Below, one piece after another: positions 52,596-61,756 of a DNA stretch of 64,000 nucleotides. Position 1 is the first letter of the stretch, and every line of letters begins with the position of its first letter. Source of the stretch: Burkholderia sp. SRS-W-2-2016. GTDB taxonomy: Bacteria > Pseudomonadota > Gammaproteobacteria > Burkholderiales > Burkholderiaceae. The translations under genes were made by a program, and so were the position numbers. Under the pieces are notes generated by a model. That model was given only the letters and a program-made list of their open reading frames with translations, was not told the DNA's origin and made no database searches. The stretch is from assembly GCF_001931485.1 (NCBI RefSeq), contig NZ_MSDV01000055.1, forward strand, positions 1 to 64,000, given 5' to 3'.

Positions 52596-53851
52596 TGCAA
52601 ACCACGGCGGGCGAGACCTTGGAGCTGCACGGGGCGGCGCGTGAAGCGGGCGACGCGAACGAAGCGCTGGCCCAGGCCGAGCGCGAGTCCGGCAACGGCA
52701 AAGCGCGGCGGCGCTTGCGGATCGCGCTGGTGGTCGAGGCGGCGGGCGGCGGGGTCGCGGTTCATATCGCCGATCTGGTGCGCGGGCTGCGCAAGCTGGG
52801 CGGCTTCGAGATTCATCTGGTGGTGCCGCACGGCAAGCGTTTCGATCACGTGATCCTCGGCGACGAGGTGCTCGCGCAGTGCGACTCCGTGCAGCGCGTG
52901 GCGATGCATCGCTCGGTCGGCGCGGCCGACATGGTCGCCTTCGCGCAACTGTTCAGATGCCTGCAGCGGCTGCGGCCCGATATCGTGCACAGCCATAGCT
53001 CAAAGGCGGGCGCGCTCGCGCGGCTGTGTTTCGGGCCGTGGAAACAGGTGTATACGCCGCACGCGGTCTATACGCTCAATCCGTATCTGCCGCCTGCGCA
53101 GAAGCGTTTTTATGGCCTGATCGAAGGCCTGCTCGGCCGCTTTCGCAGCGATCGCATCATCGCGGTGTCGATCGACGAGGCCGAGCATCTGCAACAGACG
53201 CTGCATATCGCCGCGTCGCGCATCGAGACGATTTTCAACGGCGTGCCGGCGCCGCGGCTGTTGTCGCGCGCCGATGCGCGCGCCGCGCTCGATCTGCCGC
53301 GCGACGCGGTGGTGATCGGATTCGTCGGGCGGCTCGACTTTCAGAAGGGCGTCGATCGGCTCGCGCGGGTTGCGCGCACGCTGCTCGAACGCGGCCTGCG
53401 CGAAGTGGTGTTCGCGGTGCTCGGTCCCGGCGATTTCGCGGTTGCCGCGGGTCTGGATGAGCGCAGCATCCCGGCCAACGTGCGCGTGCTCGGCGCGATT
53501 CCCGACGCGCGCCGCTACTTCTCCGCGTTCGACGTGTTCGCGCTGCCGAGCCGCTACGAAGGATTTCCGTATGTGGTGCTCGAAGCGATGGCCGCCGGCG
53601 TGCCGGTCGCGTCGACCCGCGTGTCCGGCGCGGCCGAACTGATCGACGCGCAACAACTGGGCTACGTGGTGCCGAACGAGGACGACGTGACGCTGTTCGC
53701 GGACGCGCTCGATGCGCTGGTCCGAGAGCCCGCCCTGCGCGAACGCCTGCGGCGCAACTGCGAGCGCACCGCCGAGCGCTTTTCCGCCGCCGCGATGGTC
53801 GAGCGGACCGCGCATGTTTATCGCCAACTGATCGAAAAGGATTCCCGATGA
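52592..53851 (+). CDS. Glycosyltransferase family 4 (GT-B)
   Basis: 419 residues starting at an ATG that overlaps the kinase stop. The first 40 residues are a hydrophilic extension. The acceptor domain starts at RIALVVEAAGGGVAVHIADL. The donor domain has FVGRLDFQKGVDRL and the EX7E motif in PSRYEGFPYVVLEAMAAG. It should add a sugar to the lipid-linked precursor on the cytosolic face. It is the only recognisable glycosyltransferase in the locus. It overlaps the pyruvyltransferase gene by 4 bp. Confidence 0.92.
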   Translation: MMQTTAGETLELHGAAREAGDANEALAQAERESGNGKARRRLRIALVVEAAGGGVAVHIADLVRGLRKLGGFEIHLVVPHGKRFDHVILGDEVLAQCDSVQRVAMHRSVGAADMVAFAQLFRCLQRLRPDIVHSHSSKAGALARLCFGPWKQVYTPHAVYTLNPYLPPAQKRFYGLIEGLLGRFRSDRIIAVSIDEAEHLQQTLHIAASRIETIFNGVPAPRLLSRADARAALDLPRDAVVIGFVGRLDFQKGVDRLARVARTLLERGLREVVFAVLGPGDFAVAAGLDERSIPANVRVLGAIPDARRYFSAFDVFALPSRYEGFPYVVLEAMAAGVPVASTRVSGAAELIDAQQLGYVVPNEDDVTLFADALDALVREPALRERLRRNCERTAERFSAAAMVERTAHVYRQLIEKDSR

Positions 53852-55002
53852 AAAAGCCGACGCAGGTGGTGCTGCTGCAAGCGTACAGCTCGAAAAATTC
53901 CGGCGACGGGCTGCTCGTCGATCTTTCTGTCGATCTGCTCAAGCGCGCGTTCGGCGACGCGACCGAGGTCGCGATCGTGGCTGCGGACCCAGCTTCGTTC
54001 GCCGGCTATCCGAACGTGTATCCGGCCCCGGTGCTCGCGCAGAGCGGTCTCGCTCGGGTCGGCGGCGCGCTGGGCGGACTGTTCGCCGGCGGCTTCTATA
54101 GCCGGATGCGCGAGCTGTCGCAGCGGCTCGCCGCCGCCGATGTGGTGGTCGGCGTCGGCGGCGGCTATCTGCGCGCGCGTAATCTGAGCGAGGCGCTCAA
54201 GCTCGAGGCGGGGCATCTGTTGCAGATGCGCGCGGCGTGCCGCTCGGGCAAGCCGGTCGTGTATCTGCCGCAGAGTATCGGCCCCACGATCCCCGCGCTA
54301 CCGCTGCGCGCGCATCTGACGCGAATGCTCGGCAGGTTTTCGGCGGTCTTCGTGCGCGACGACCGCTCGGCGGCTTTTCTCGCGCGCAATGCGAACACCC
54401 GGCGCGCGCCGGATCTCGCGGTACTCGATGTCGAGCGGCGCAGCGCGCAGATCGCCGCGCTTGCCCGCGATGCGAATCAGCAGGTGAAGCACGTCGCGTT
54501 CGTGCTGCGCAAGGCGCCGAGCTGGAACGCGCTGCAGCGGCAGCGCTATGAAGCGTCGACCCGCAAGCTGATTCGCGAGCTGGGCGGCACGTGCCGGATC
54601 AGCTTCGCAGTCCAGAGCACCGGCCGCGGCAATGACGACCTCGCGTATTACCGCAGCATCGGCATTGAGCGCGAACTGGTGTCGCTGAAAGAACTGCTCG
54701 CAACCGACCGGCCCGACGTGGTCGTGTCGGTGCGGCTGCATGGAGCGCTGGAGTCGATTCTGAGCGGCGTGCCGGCGTATCACCTGAGCTATGAGCGCAA
54801 AGGCTTCGGCGCGTATGACGATCTCGGCTTGAATGACTGGGTCAGCAATGCGGCGGATTTCGATCCGGCCGACGTGGTCGCGACGATCCTCGCGCCCGGC
54901 GCGATTCGCGAGTTCTGGGCGAATACCTCGCGCGCCTGCGAGCGGATTCGCGCGGAGCGCGATGAGATCATCGCGGCGCTGCGCGCGACGCGCGGCGTAT
55001 AG
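53848..55002 (+). CDS. Polysaccharide pyruvyl transferase family protein
   Basis: 384 residues of the PS_pyruv_trans family (CsaB/GumL/AmsJ fold). It starts VVLLQAYSSKNSGDGLLVDL; the central VVGVGGGYLRAR and YLPQSIGP and the C-terminal VVVSVRLHGALESILSGVPA are the hallmark motifs. It transfers a pyruvate ketal from phosphoenolpyruvate to a sugar, giving an acidic polysaccharide. Coupled to the GT gene by an ATGA overlap and 12 bp before the flippase gene. Confidence 0.9.
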   Translation: MKKPTQVVLLQAYSSKNSGDGLLVDLSVDLLKRAFGDATEVAIVAADPASFAGYPNVYPAPVLAQSGLARVGGALGGLFAGGFYSRMRELSQRLAAADVVVGVGGGYLRARNLSEALKLEAGHLLQMRAACRSGKPVVYLPQSIGPTIPALPLRAHLTRMLGRFSAVFVRDDRSAAFLARNANTRRAPDLAVLDVERRSAQIAALARDANQQVKHVAFVLRKAPSWNALQRQRYEASTRKLIRELGGTCRISFAVQSTGRGNDDLAYYRSIGIERELVSLKELLATDRPDVVVSVRLHGALESILSGVPAYHLSYERKGFGAYDDLGLNDWVSNAADFDPADVVATILAPGAIREFWANTSRACERIRAERDEIIAALRATRGV

Positions 55003-55014
55003 CAGGGACGGCTG

Positions 55015-56334
55015 ATGCAATTGCTCGTTCGCCTCGGCTTCCGGATTGCGGCGCTGGCGCTGAAATTCGTGCTGACGATCGTCGTCGCGCGGGTACTCGG
55101 CTTCGCGGCGGTCGCCGATTATGGTCTCGCGCTGGCGTTGTCGGTGGTGGCGTCCAAATTGCTGGGGCTCGGTTTCAGCACCGAAATCAACCGGCGCCTA
55201 AGCGCGGAGCAGCCGCTGCCGGCGATTCACGACGCGCGTCGCTTGTTGCTGCTGTATGGCGCGGTGTATGTGGCGATCGCAGTGGTCGTGGGCGGCGTGT
55301 ATCACGCGGGTGTGTTCGACGGTTTCAGCCGGATCGCGCCCGGCATTCTATGGGGCGTGATGCTGGTGGCTTTTTCCGAGCATGCCGGCCTGGAGACGAC
55401 CTCGTATGTGTTTTCGCTGCATCGCGCGCGTGCTGGCGCGGTGCTGCTGTTTATCCGCACCGGCGGTTGGGCGGCGGTCGCAATTGCGGTGCTGCTCGCC
55501 GGGCTGAGCCGTTCGGTCGAGACGATCTTTGCGTTGTGGTGCGGCACGAATGTGTTCGCGTCGCTCGCCGCTTTGTGGTGTATCGCGCGGCGTGAGCGGG
55601 AATTGAAGTTGAACCGCGACGCGTCGAACCGCGATGCGGTGGCTCAGCATAGCAACGGCGGCTTCCGCTCGGTGTGGCTCGACGGCTTGCCGTTCTTCGT
55701 CGCCGCAACCTTGCTTTCAGGACTTCAGTACGGCGAACGATTTCTGGCGAGCCAGGTTTTCTCCAGCTACACGCTCGGCCGCTATGTGTTCGCGTGGTCG
55801 ATCTCGAGTTCGATCCAGACCATCGCGTACGCGACGATCGTCGTGACCGCGGGGCCTCGCCTCGTTCGTGCGCTGAGCGGCGGCGCTCACGCAGCGCGCC
55901 CGTTCCGTGCGACGTTGCGGCGCGCGCTGCTCGCCAGTATCGGCATCACGCTGCTGGCGGCGGCCGCGATCGTGCTCGTGCATCAGCCGCTTTTCCACAT
56001 CGCGCGCGAGCCGGCCGGCCGGCAGGAATTCGGCATGCTGCTGATCCTGCTGATTTCGTTCGTGCTCCGATCTATTGCGGACGTGTACTGGGCCGCTGCA
56101 ATTGCGTTGCGGGCCGGCAAACGCGTAGCGGTCGCGATGTGCTGCGTCGCGCTTGCTTGTGTGCCGGTCGAATGGACGCTAATCAAACAACTGGACGAAA
56201 TCGGCGCGGCACTCGCGCATCTAAGCGCGAGCGTCGGGATCGTCGCGATCCTTGCGTGGATCGTGATGCGCACGCATGCGCCGAATCCGGCCGCGATTGC
56301 TGTTGCGGACAAGGAGGCGGCCCATGCTGCGTAA
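55015..56334 (+). CDS. Wzx-type lipid-linked oligosaccharide flippase
   Basis: 439 residues with 11-12 hydrophobic segments and the MATE/MOP-superfamily polysaccharide synthase pattern. The first helix runs FVLTIVVARVLGFAAVADYG, and later segments include GLPFFVAATLLSGLQYGERF. It moves the undecaprenyl-linked repeat unit to the periplasm. The next gene starts within its last 11 bases. Family identification rests on hydropathy, the characteristic first helices and location. Confidence 0.85.
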   Translation: MQLLVRLGFRIAALALKFVLTIVVARVLGFAAVADYGLALALSVVASKLLGLGFSTEINRRLSAEQPLPAIHDARRLLLLYGAVYVAIAVVVGGVYHAGVFDGFSRIAPGILWGVMLVAFSEHAGLETTSYVFSLHRARAGAVLLFIRTGGWAAVAIAVLLAGLSRSVETIFALWCGTNVFASLAALWCIARRERELKLNRDASNRDAVAQHSNGGFRSVWLDGLPFFVAATLLSGLQYGERFLASQVFSSYTLGRYVFAWSISSSIQTIAYATIVVTAGPRLVRALSGGAHAARPFRATLRRALLASIGITLLAAAAIVLVHQPLFHIAREPAGRQEFGMLLILLISFVLRSIADVYWAAAIALRAGKRVAVAMCCVALACVPVEWTLIKQLDEIGAALAHLSASVGIVAILAWIVMRTHAPNPAAIAVADKEAAHAA

Positions 56335-57430
56335 AGTGCTGAACGCCGGCCCGCGTTTGAGCACGGGCACGGTGCGGCTGGTCGCGAGTCTGACGATCTT
56401 CGTCTACGTGACGCTGTACTGGAAAGCGAGCGCGTTCCTGCCGGAATTCGTGTTTCGCGACTCCGACAAGATCCAGTCGCAGGTCGGCGGATCGAGCACC
56501 TATCAGGACACCTCGTTCGACGCGGTCGCGAAGTTCTATGCGGCGCTCGGCGATAGCGGCAGCAAGCTGTTCGTGCTGGCCGTCGGGGTCGTGTTTATCT
56601 GGCTGATGATCGGCTTGTCGAAACGCGTCGGCAGTCTGCTCGTGAATGTCGTGCTGGTCGCGCCGTGCCTGTTCTTCAATCTGTTCGTCGCGAGTAAAGA
56701 CACACTGGTCGTGCTGATGTCGGTCGTGCTGGTGCTGATCGCGCGCAAACGCAGCGCGTGGTATGTCGCGGTCGCGGCGCTCGCCTGCTATGCCGGCTAT
56801 GCCGCAACGGTCCGCATCTACTTCGCACTGATTCTGGCGATCGCGGTGGGCGCGTGGGTTTATCGCACCGGGTCGTTGCGGCGTAAAACCGTGCTGCTGA
56901 TGGCGGTGCTGCTGGTTCTTTATGTGCTGCCGGAGCACGCGTATTTCGCGCTGATGCATCCGCGCGATATGGCGGTCGACTATCTGGTGGCGGGCTCGCC
57001 GTACGGCGCGCGCACCAGCTTCTACAACCTGGTCGAACCGGCATCGTTCACGGCGTTCTGCATCGACTACGCGTACGCGATTCTGAAGCTCAACGTGCCG
57101 GTGCTGTTTTATCCGGGGCCGAAGGAGTTCGTGATGCTCGCGTTCGTGTGGATCGTGCTCGGCTCGGCGTTCGGCCGGCTGCCCGCGCAGCCGGCGCTCG
57201 CGCGCGGCGGCACGAATGCGGTCGATCTGCTCGCCTGCCTCGTGATTGGGCACATCGCGGTGTCGATGCTGTTCGAGCCGGATCTGGGCAGTTATATCCG
57301 GCATCTGTCGAGTGTCGCGCTGTTTTGCGGGTGGCGGCTCAGCTATCTGGCCGGGCGCTCGGGCAGCCCGTCGCGGGTCCCACTCACGCGACGCGTGCCG
57401 CTGCAACTTCCGGCCGACCCGAAGCAATAG
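56324..57430 (+). CDS. Membrane protein, probable Wzy-type EPS polymerase
   Basis: 368 residues; the ATG at 56324 has AAGGAGG 6 nt upstream and overlaps the flippase stop. About nine transmembrane segments and two periplasmic-type loops are present, one near the middle (MHPRDMAVDYLVAG, TSFYNLVEPASF). There is no strong motif. The combination of hydropathy and position next to Wzx makes a polymerase most likely. An EPS acyl- or other transferase is the alternative. Confidence 0.7.
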   Translation: MLRKVLNAGPRLSTGTVRLVASLTIFVYVTLYWKASAFLPEFVFRDSDKIQSQVGGSSTYQDTSFDAVAKFYAALGDSGSKLFVLAVGVVFIWLMIGLSKRVGSLLVNVVLVAPCLFFNLFVASKDTLVVLMSVVLVLIARKRSAWYVAVAALACYAGYAATVRIYFALILAIAVGAWVYRTGSLRRKTVLLMAVLLVLYVLPEHAYFALMHPRDMAVDYLVAGSPYGARTSFYNLVEPASFTAFCIDYAYAILKLNVPVLFYPGPKEFVMLAFVWIVLGSAFGRLPAQPALARGGTNAVDLLACLVIGHIAVSMLFEPDLGSYIRHLSSVALFCGWRLSYLAGRSGSPSRVPLTRRVPLQLPADPKQ

Positions 57431-57437
57431 GGCCACT

Positions 57438-58436
57438 ATGTACTCGCTAACGAATCGACTTAAACGATGCGCGCTCGCGCTATCTCTGCTCTGCGCGTTC
57501 GGCGCCGCCCACGCGCAGGAATTCCGGCAATGGCCGGCCAATAGCGATGGTTCGATCAGAACCGGCACGCAGGTCAAGATCGAGCGCTTCGATACCGACA
57601 CCGCGACCCGCATCAAGGCAGCGGGGTTCAGCTTCGTGCGCTTCGGCGTCTGGGTCGACGCGCTGCGCTCCGGCGACTATCGCAAGCAGGTGGCGCGCGC
57701 ATTCGCGAGCGCGCGCGCAGCGGATCTGCCGGTGCTGTTAACCGTGCGTTCGACCCGCGCGTTGATACCGGCCGGCCTCGATCAGGCCACCGGCGAAACA
57801 CATCTGCGCGAGGCCGCCGCGCAACTGGTGCGGGTCGTGAACGACTTGTCGCGCAATTACGGCGCGCAAATGCTCGCGCTCGAATTGTGGAATGAACCGG
57901 ATTTGCCGGCCTATTGGCCGACGGCACAGGTCGACACGACGTTTCCGCTGTATATGAACGCGGTGTGCGCGGGACTCGCGGCGAATCCTATAACGGTGCC
58001 GGTGATCGGCTTCGGCTTCTCGACCGCGCCGGTCGCGGGCACCGCGGCGGAAAAGCTGTTGCGCAGCGTGACGGCCGGTTCCGCGCATTGTCTCGCGGCG
58101 GTGTCGTACCACGCGTATGGGATGAGCGTGCCGCAAATCCAACAGGCGGCCAGCGAGATTCGCGCGCGCTATGGGGTGCCCGCGCTGATCACCGAGTGGG
58201 GTGTATCGTCCGGCGGCAGCGGTGGTGTCGCCGCACAATCGCAGCGCATCGGCGCGCTGCTGGCGAAGCGCAATACGCTGGCGACGCCGCTCATTTCGAT
58301 CTACGAATGGCAGGACACGGCGACCGCGAAGAACGCCCGCGAGCGCAACTTCGGCCTGGTGGATGCGGTGGGCGCACCGAAGGCGGCGCTGGGCGCGGCG
58401 ACCGCGGCGCTGGGCCGCCACGCGCCGGGCGGCTAA
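57438..58436 (+). CDS. Secreted clan GH-A glycoside hydrolase (GH5/GH39-like)
   Basis: 332 residues with a signal peptide (1-26, ending AHA-QEF). It has a TIM-barrel glycosidase pattern: FVRFGVWVDAL early, the acid/base Glu in LALELWNEPDLP (about 154), YHAYGMS, and the nucleophile Glu in PALITEWGVSSGG (about 254). Seven bases after the polymerase-like gene and last in the EPS operon. It probably trims or releases the polysaccharide in the periplasm or outside the cell. Confidence 0.88.
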   Translation: MYSLTNRLKRCALALSLLCAFGAAHAQEFRQWPANSDGSIRTGTQVKIERFDTDTATRIKAAGFSFVRFGVWVDALRSGDYRKQVARAFASARAADLPVLLTVRSTRALIPAGLDQATGETHLREAAAQLVRVVNDLSRNYGAQMLALELWNEPDLPAYWPTAQVDTTFPLYMNAVCAGLAANPITVPVIGFGFSTAPVAGTAAEKLLRSVTAGSAHCLAAVSYHAYGMSVPQIQQAASEIRARYGVPALITEWGVSSGGSGGVAAQSQRIGALLAKRNTLATPLISIYEWQDTATAKNARERNFGLVDAVGAPKAALGAATAALGRHAPGG

Positions 58437-58570
58437 CGCGGCGGCGGCCGCGAACGGCCAATGCGAGCCGTCAGCTTGCAAACCAGCGCGACGCACAGCA
58501 TCAGCACAACGAGGATTTCGCCGGCGACGAAAGCGAGTGCCGTGACGACGGGTTGGACGATCCGCTTCAT
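58433..58570 (-). CDS. Possible 45-residue membrane protein
   Basis: A 45-residue minus-strand frame, MKRIVQPVVTALAFVAGEIL followed by VVLMLCVALVC and a basic Arg/Pro tail. One transmembrane helix is clear. It starts 15 bp after the LysE gene stop and could be cotranscribed with it; its end overlaps the convergent glycosidase stop. The SD is weak. Kept because of the hydrophobic pattern and GC-rich third positions; function unknown. Confidence 0.4.
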   Translation of the reverse strand: MKRIVQPVVTALAFVAGEILVVLMLCVALVCKLTARIGRSRPPPR

Positions 58571-58585
58571 CAGGAATCCGATCGA

Positions 58586-59206
58586 TCAGGCACGCCGGAC
58601 CAGCAGGAAGCTCACGCCGATCGCGGCCAGAAAGCCGCCGCAGCAGCGATTGAACCAGCGGCGGATGTCGGCGCGTCCGAGCCATTTGCCCAGATACATA
58701 CCGGCCCATGAATACAGCGCGATCGCAACCCATTCGAGGACCAGAAAGCTCGCGCCGAGCACCGCGAATTGCGGCACGATCGGCCGCGCGAGGTCGACGA
58801 ATTGCGGCAGAAACGCGGTGAATACCAGAATCGCTTTCGGATTGCCGGCGGCCACGAAAAACTCCTGCCGCGCGATGCGTGCGAGCGACGCGGGCTGTGC
58901 CTGCGAGCTATCGATTGTCGGCGCGTCGCTGCGCCACAACTGGATCGCCAGCCAGATCAGATACGCGGCGCCAGTCAGCTTGATCGCGAGGAACACCCAC
59001 TCCGACGCATGCAGCACGACCGCGAGGCCGGTGGCGGCGAGCGCGAGCATCAGCGCGAACGCAAGCAGCCGGCCGGTGCCGCCGACGAACGCCTTGACGA
59101 AGCCGTGTCGCGCGGCGACGTTGATCGACAGCAGGTTGTTGGGGCCGGGCGCGAGATTGATCGCGAAACAGGCGGGCAAAAAGAATAGCCAGGCGGCAAT
59201 GGACAT
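58586..59206 (-). CDS. LysE/RhtB-family exporter
   Basis: 206 residues from the ATG at 59206 (a GTG at 59218 is also in frame), six transmembrane segments. Family motifs are INLAPGPNNLLS near the N-terminus, the GAAYLIWLAIQLWR segment at TM3 and FFVAAGNPKAILVFTAFLPQF in the middle. It exports amino acids or derivatives in exchange for protons. Monocistronic, or followed by the 45-residue protein; the substrate is unknown. Confidence 0.9.
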   Translation of the reverse strand: MSIAAWLFFLPACFAINLAPGPNNLLSINVAARHGFVKAFVGGTGRLLAFALMLALAATGLAVVLHASEWVFLAIKLTGAAYLIWLAIQLWRSDAPTIDSSQAQPASLARIARQEFFVAAGNPKAILVFTAFLPQFVDLARPIVPQFAVLGASFLVLEWVAIALYSWAGMYLGKWLGRADIRRWFNRCCGGFLAAIGVSFLLVRRA

Positions 59207-59358
59207 GACGGCTCGCACGCTGAACGGGAGATGACGATGCGGCGCGCGCGGGTAACGGGTACAGCGGGATAGAGCGGGTAGGGGTTAGCGGCGCGCGTCG
59301 CCGGTAGCGCGATTGTAGCGAAACCGCGCGCGACCCCGGCCCCCCGCCCGGCGCGTGG

Positions 59359-59931
59359 TCAGTTCACCGCATTGATAAAGCCGGGGTCGCCGATCAACGT
59401 ATCGACACTCGCCCTGACCGTGTCCTCGATCGCGATCGTGCTGTTGGTGAACTTCGGCGACTTGTGCTTCACGGTGCGGGTGGTGGTGAACATCACCTTG
59501 CGGGTCGCCGCGTCGGTGACCACGTAGCGCATTTTCAGCGTCCACAGTGCGGGCGAGCGGGTGTCGTCGACCGAGAAGGTTTCGATGCTGCCGCTGAGCA
59601 CGCGGCGCTTGTCGTCGACCCGGAAACCGGCGATCCGCAGGTTGTTCGCGACGCTGTTGCGCACGATCTCATTGATCTCGTCCTTCATCACGACGCCGGT
59701 CATCGCGGTGTTTTCGATGCGGTTCGGCGAAATCCGGCCCGCGCGGGCGGACTGGTAGACGAACTCGCGCGCGGGCGCGACGCTGAGCGAGCCGGTGCCG
59801 TGCGTCTTCGCGGCGGGCGCGCTGCTGTTCAGGCCGAACCATGACCACGAGCAGGCGGACAGCAGCAGCGGCAGTCCCGCGACGCAACCCTTGAGCACGA
59901 CGGATCTCAACGATGAACGCATGGTAGCCAT
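59359..59931 (-). CDS. Putative lipoprotein, 190 residues
   Basis: Starts MATMRSSLRSVVLKGCVAGL (an ATG 9 bp later is equally possible); the lipobox is LLLSAC. The mature part has alternating strands with an HKSPKFTNST segment, typical of uncharacterised envelope proteins with a YajG/DUF-like fold that pair with outer-membrane assembly. The middle (KDEINEIVRNSVANNLRIAG) and DDKRRVLSGSIETF match the general YajG-type arrangement, but that assignment is tentative. The start has no clear SD. Confidence 0.7.
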   Translation of the reverse strand: MATMRSSLRSVVLKGCVAGLPLLLSACSWSWFGLNSSAPAAKTHGTGSLSVAPAREFVYQSARAGRISPNRIENTAMTGVVMKDEINEIVRNSVANNLRIAGFRVDDKRRVLSGSIETFSVDDTRSPALWTLKMRYVVTDAATRKVMFTTTRTVKHKSPKFTNSTIAIEDTVRASVDTLIGDPGFINAVN

Positions 59932-60310
59932 ACGGAACGAAGCGGCGGTCGAGGTCAGAGGAAATGCCCTTTTATGGAGTGATCCGGAGAGCAGCATGGT
60001 AGCAGCGAAGCGGATCGTTTCAATTCAAACCAGTCAAAAGGCCCGGGACCACGATCCCGATCCGGTTTCACGCGGCAAGCCGCGCGGCCGACCGGGCGGG
60101 CCGGGCCATCATAGCCAGCCGGCTGGCTCGTGGCTACCGGGAGTACTCCCAAACGGCTCGCCGGCCATGCTTGCACGCGCAACTGTAAGGGCGACGGATG
60201 AGAACATTGTGAAAATGCGTGACGGGTCGGCGCGTCGGCGGCTCGGCGGATCGGCCTTCGCGGGTTCTTTGCCGGGCGGCAGCAAAGCGCCGACGCAGGC
60301 CGGCGAATGA
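59932..60310. other. Intergenic region upstream of the lipoprotein gene
   Basis: 379 bp between two minus-strand genes. It contains a perfect 16-bp palindrome, AGCCAGCCGGCTGGCT (60113-60128), and a CGCGGCAAGCCGCG hairpin just before it (60071-60084). No coding frame is supported. Confidence 0.5.
60113..60128. promoter_or_regulatory. Perfect 16-bp palindrome
   Basis: AGCCAGCCGGCTGGCT, intergenic, 182 bp upstream of the lipoprotein start on the minus strand. It could be an operator or a small hairpin; no regulator is known. Confidence 0.35.
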
Positions 60311-60952
60311 TCAGAAAAAACCCGCTTTTCCCTGCGTCAGATCGGTGACGGTGCGTTTCGCGTCGTCGAGCGCGGTGGCGGGCACGCGCATCGTCATCTT
60401 CACCAGCATCCCGTACGCGCTGTCCACCAGCGCGTAGCCTTGCGCGTCCATCCAGCGGCGCACTTTCGCTTCGTCGGCATAACTGACTTCCACGCCGAGA
60501 GACAGCTGCGCAATCCGCTCGACGCGCGGCGCATCGAGCAGCGCCGACGCGATCGCATCGGTGTACGCGCGCACCAGCCCGCCGGCGCCGAGCTTCACGC
60601 CGCCGTAGTAGCGGACCACAGCCGCGAGCACGCCATCCAGATCGTGATGCCGGAGTACTTCGAGAATCGGCCGGCCCGCGGTGCCGGACGGTTCGCCGTC
60701 GTCGGACATGCCGGACTGGCCGCCCGCCAGCAGCGCCCAGCACACGTGCGTCGCGGCCGGGTGCTCGGCGCGCAGACGCTGCAGTTCGGCCATCGCGGCG
60801 TCGCGATCGGCGACCGGAATCGCATGCGCGATGAAGCGGCTCTTGCGAATTTCGAGTTCCGCGCTCAGCGGCGCGGGCAAAGTATAGGTGGGCAAGGCAA
60901 AGACGCGAGTGGATAAGGACGGCGCGCCGCAACGGGGCGCGATGTCCGTCAT
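60311..60952 (-). CDS. YigZ/IMPACT family protein
   Basis: 213 residues; the ATG at 60952 is chosen because the long upstream extension of the frame is antisense to the LysE gene. The signature RYYGGVKLGAGGLVRAYTDA, the N-terminal EIRKSRFIAHAIPV and the SDDGEPSGTAGRPIL loop are diagnostic. Two domains of ribosomal S5 fold and ferredoxin-like type are expected; the exact function is unknown. The start is divergent from the LysE gene. Confidence 0.92.
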   Translation of the reverse strand: MTDIAPRCGAPSLSTRVFALPTYTLPAPLSAELEIRKSRFIAHAIPVADRDAAMAELQRLRAEHPAATHVCWALLAGGQSGMSDDGEPSGTAGRPILEVLRHHDLDGVLAAVVRYYGGVKLGAGGLVRAYTDAIASALLDAPRVERIAQLSLGVEVSYADEAKVRRWMDAQGYALVDSAYGMLVKMTMRVPATALDDAKRTVTDLTQGKAGFF

Positions 60953-61076
60953 GGTAGCGGATCGGTCGCGCCGCGGGCACGCGCGGCGGGCGTTCGATGC
61001 CTCGTCTACAATGGCCGTCACGAACGCGCACCGACGTCCACCGACATATCGAGCCAGCGCGTCGCAAGGAGACGAC

Positions 61077-61703
61077 ATGCTTGAACTATCCACCCTGGGC
61101 ACTTTCGTGGCCGTCGTGCTCGGCCTGTTTCTGATTCCGGGTCCGGCCGTTCTGCTGGTGTTGACGCGTACGATGCAAGGCGGCCGCAAGACCGGCATTC
61201 TGACCGGCCTCGGGATCGCAGCCGGCGATTTCATCCACACGCTGGGCGCCGCGGTCGGTCTTTCCGCACTGCTGATGACTTCCGCGCTGGCTTTCAACGT
61301 TGTGAAATTCGTCGGCGCCGCGTATCTGGTCTATCTGGGCATTCGCGCATTGCGCGCGAAACAGGCGAGCGCGGATCTGCCGGCGGTCGCGCCGCTGTCG
61401 GGTTCGAAGGCTTTCCTGCAGGCGATTCCCGCCGAAGTGCTGAACCCGAAAACCGCGCTGTTTTTCCTCGCGTTTTTGCCGCAATTCGTGCGGCCCGAGC
61501 ATGGCTCGACGTTTCTGCAATTCGCGACGCTCGGGCTGATTTTCGTCGCCATGAGCGCGCTTTACACGACCTTGCTGGTGCTGACGATGCGCCCGGTCGG
61601 CAGACTCGTGAAGCGCTTAACGTGGTTGACGCGCTGGCAGAACAAGCTGATCGGCGTGCTGTTTATCTCGCTCGGCTTGCGCGTGGCGGTGCAGACGCGC
61701 TGA
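61077..61703 (+). CDS. LysE/RhtB-family exporter
   Basis: 208 residues; AAGGAG lies 7 nt before the ATG at 61077. Six transmembrane segments; LFLIPGPAVLLVLTRTMQGG and ILTGLGIAAGDFIHTLGAAVG are RhtB-type motifs, as is AIPAEVLNPKTALFFLAFLP. It is the second LysE-type exporter in the window and not close to the first. Followed by a Rho-independent terminator. Substrate unknown; amino acids such as homoserine or threonine are typical. Confidence 0.92.
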   Translation: MLELSTLGTFVAVVLGLFLIPGPAVLLVLTRTMQGGRKTGILTGLGIAAGDFIHTLGAAVGLSALLMTSALAFNVVKFVGAAYLVYLGIRALRAKQASADLPAVAPLSGSKAFLQAIPAEVLNPKTALFFLAFLPQFVRPEHGSTFLQFATLGLIFVAMSALYTTLLVLTMRPVGRLVKRLTWLTRWQNKLIGVLFISLGLRVAVQTR

Positions 61704-61756
61704 GCCGGTTAAGACATCGGAGACGGGAAACACGAAACGCGCTTGGCGCGGATAAG

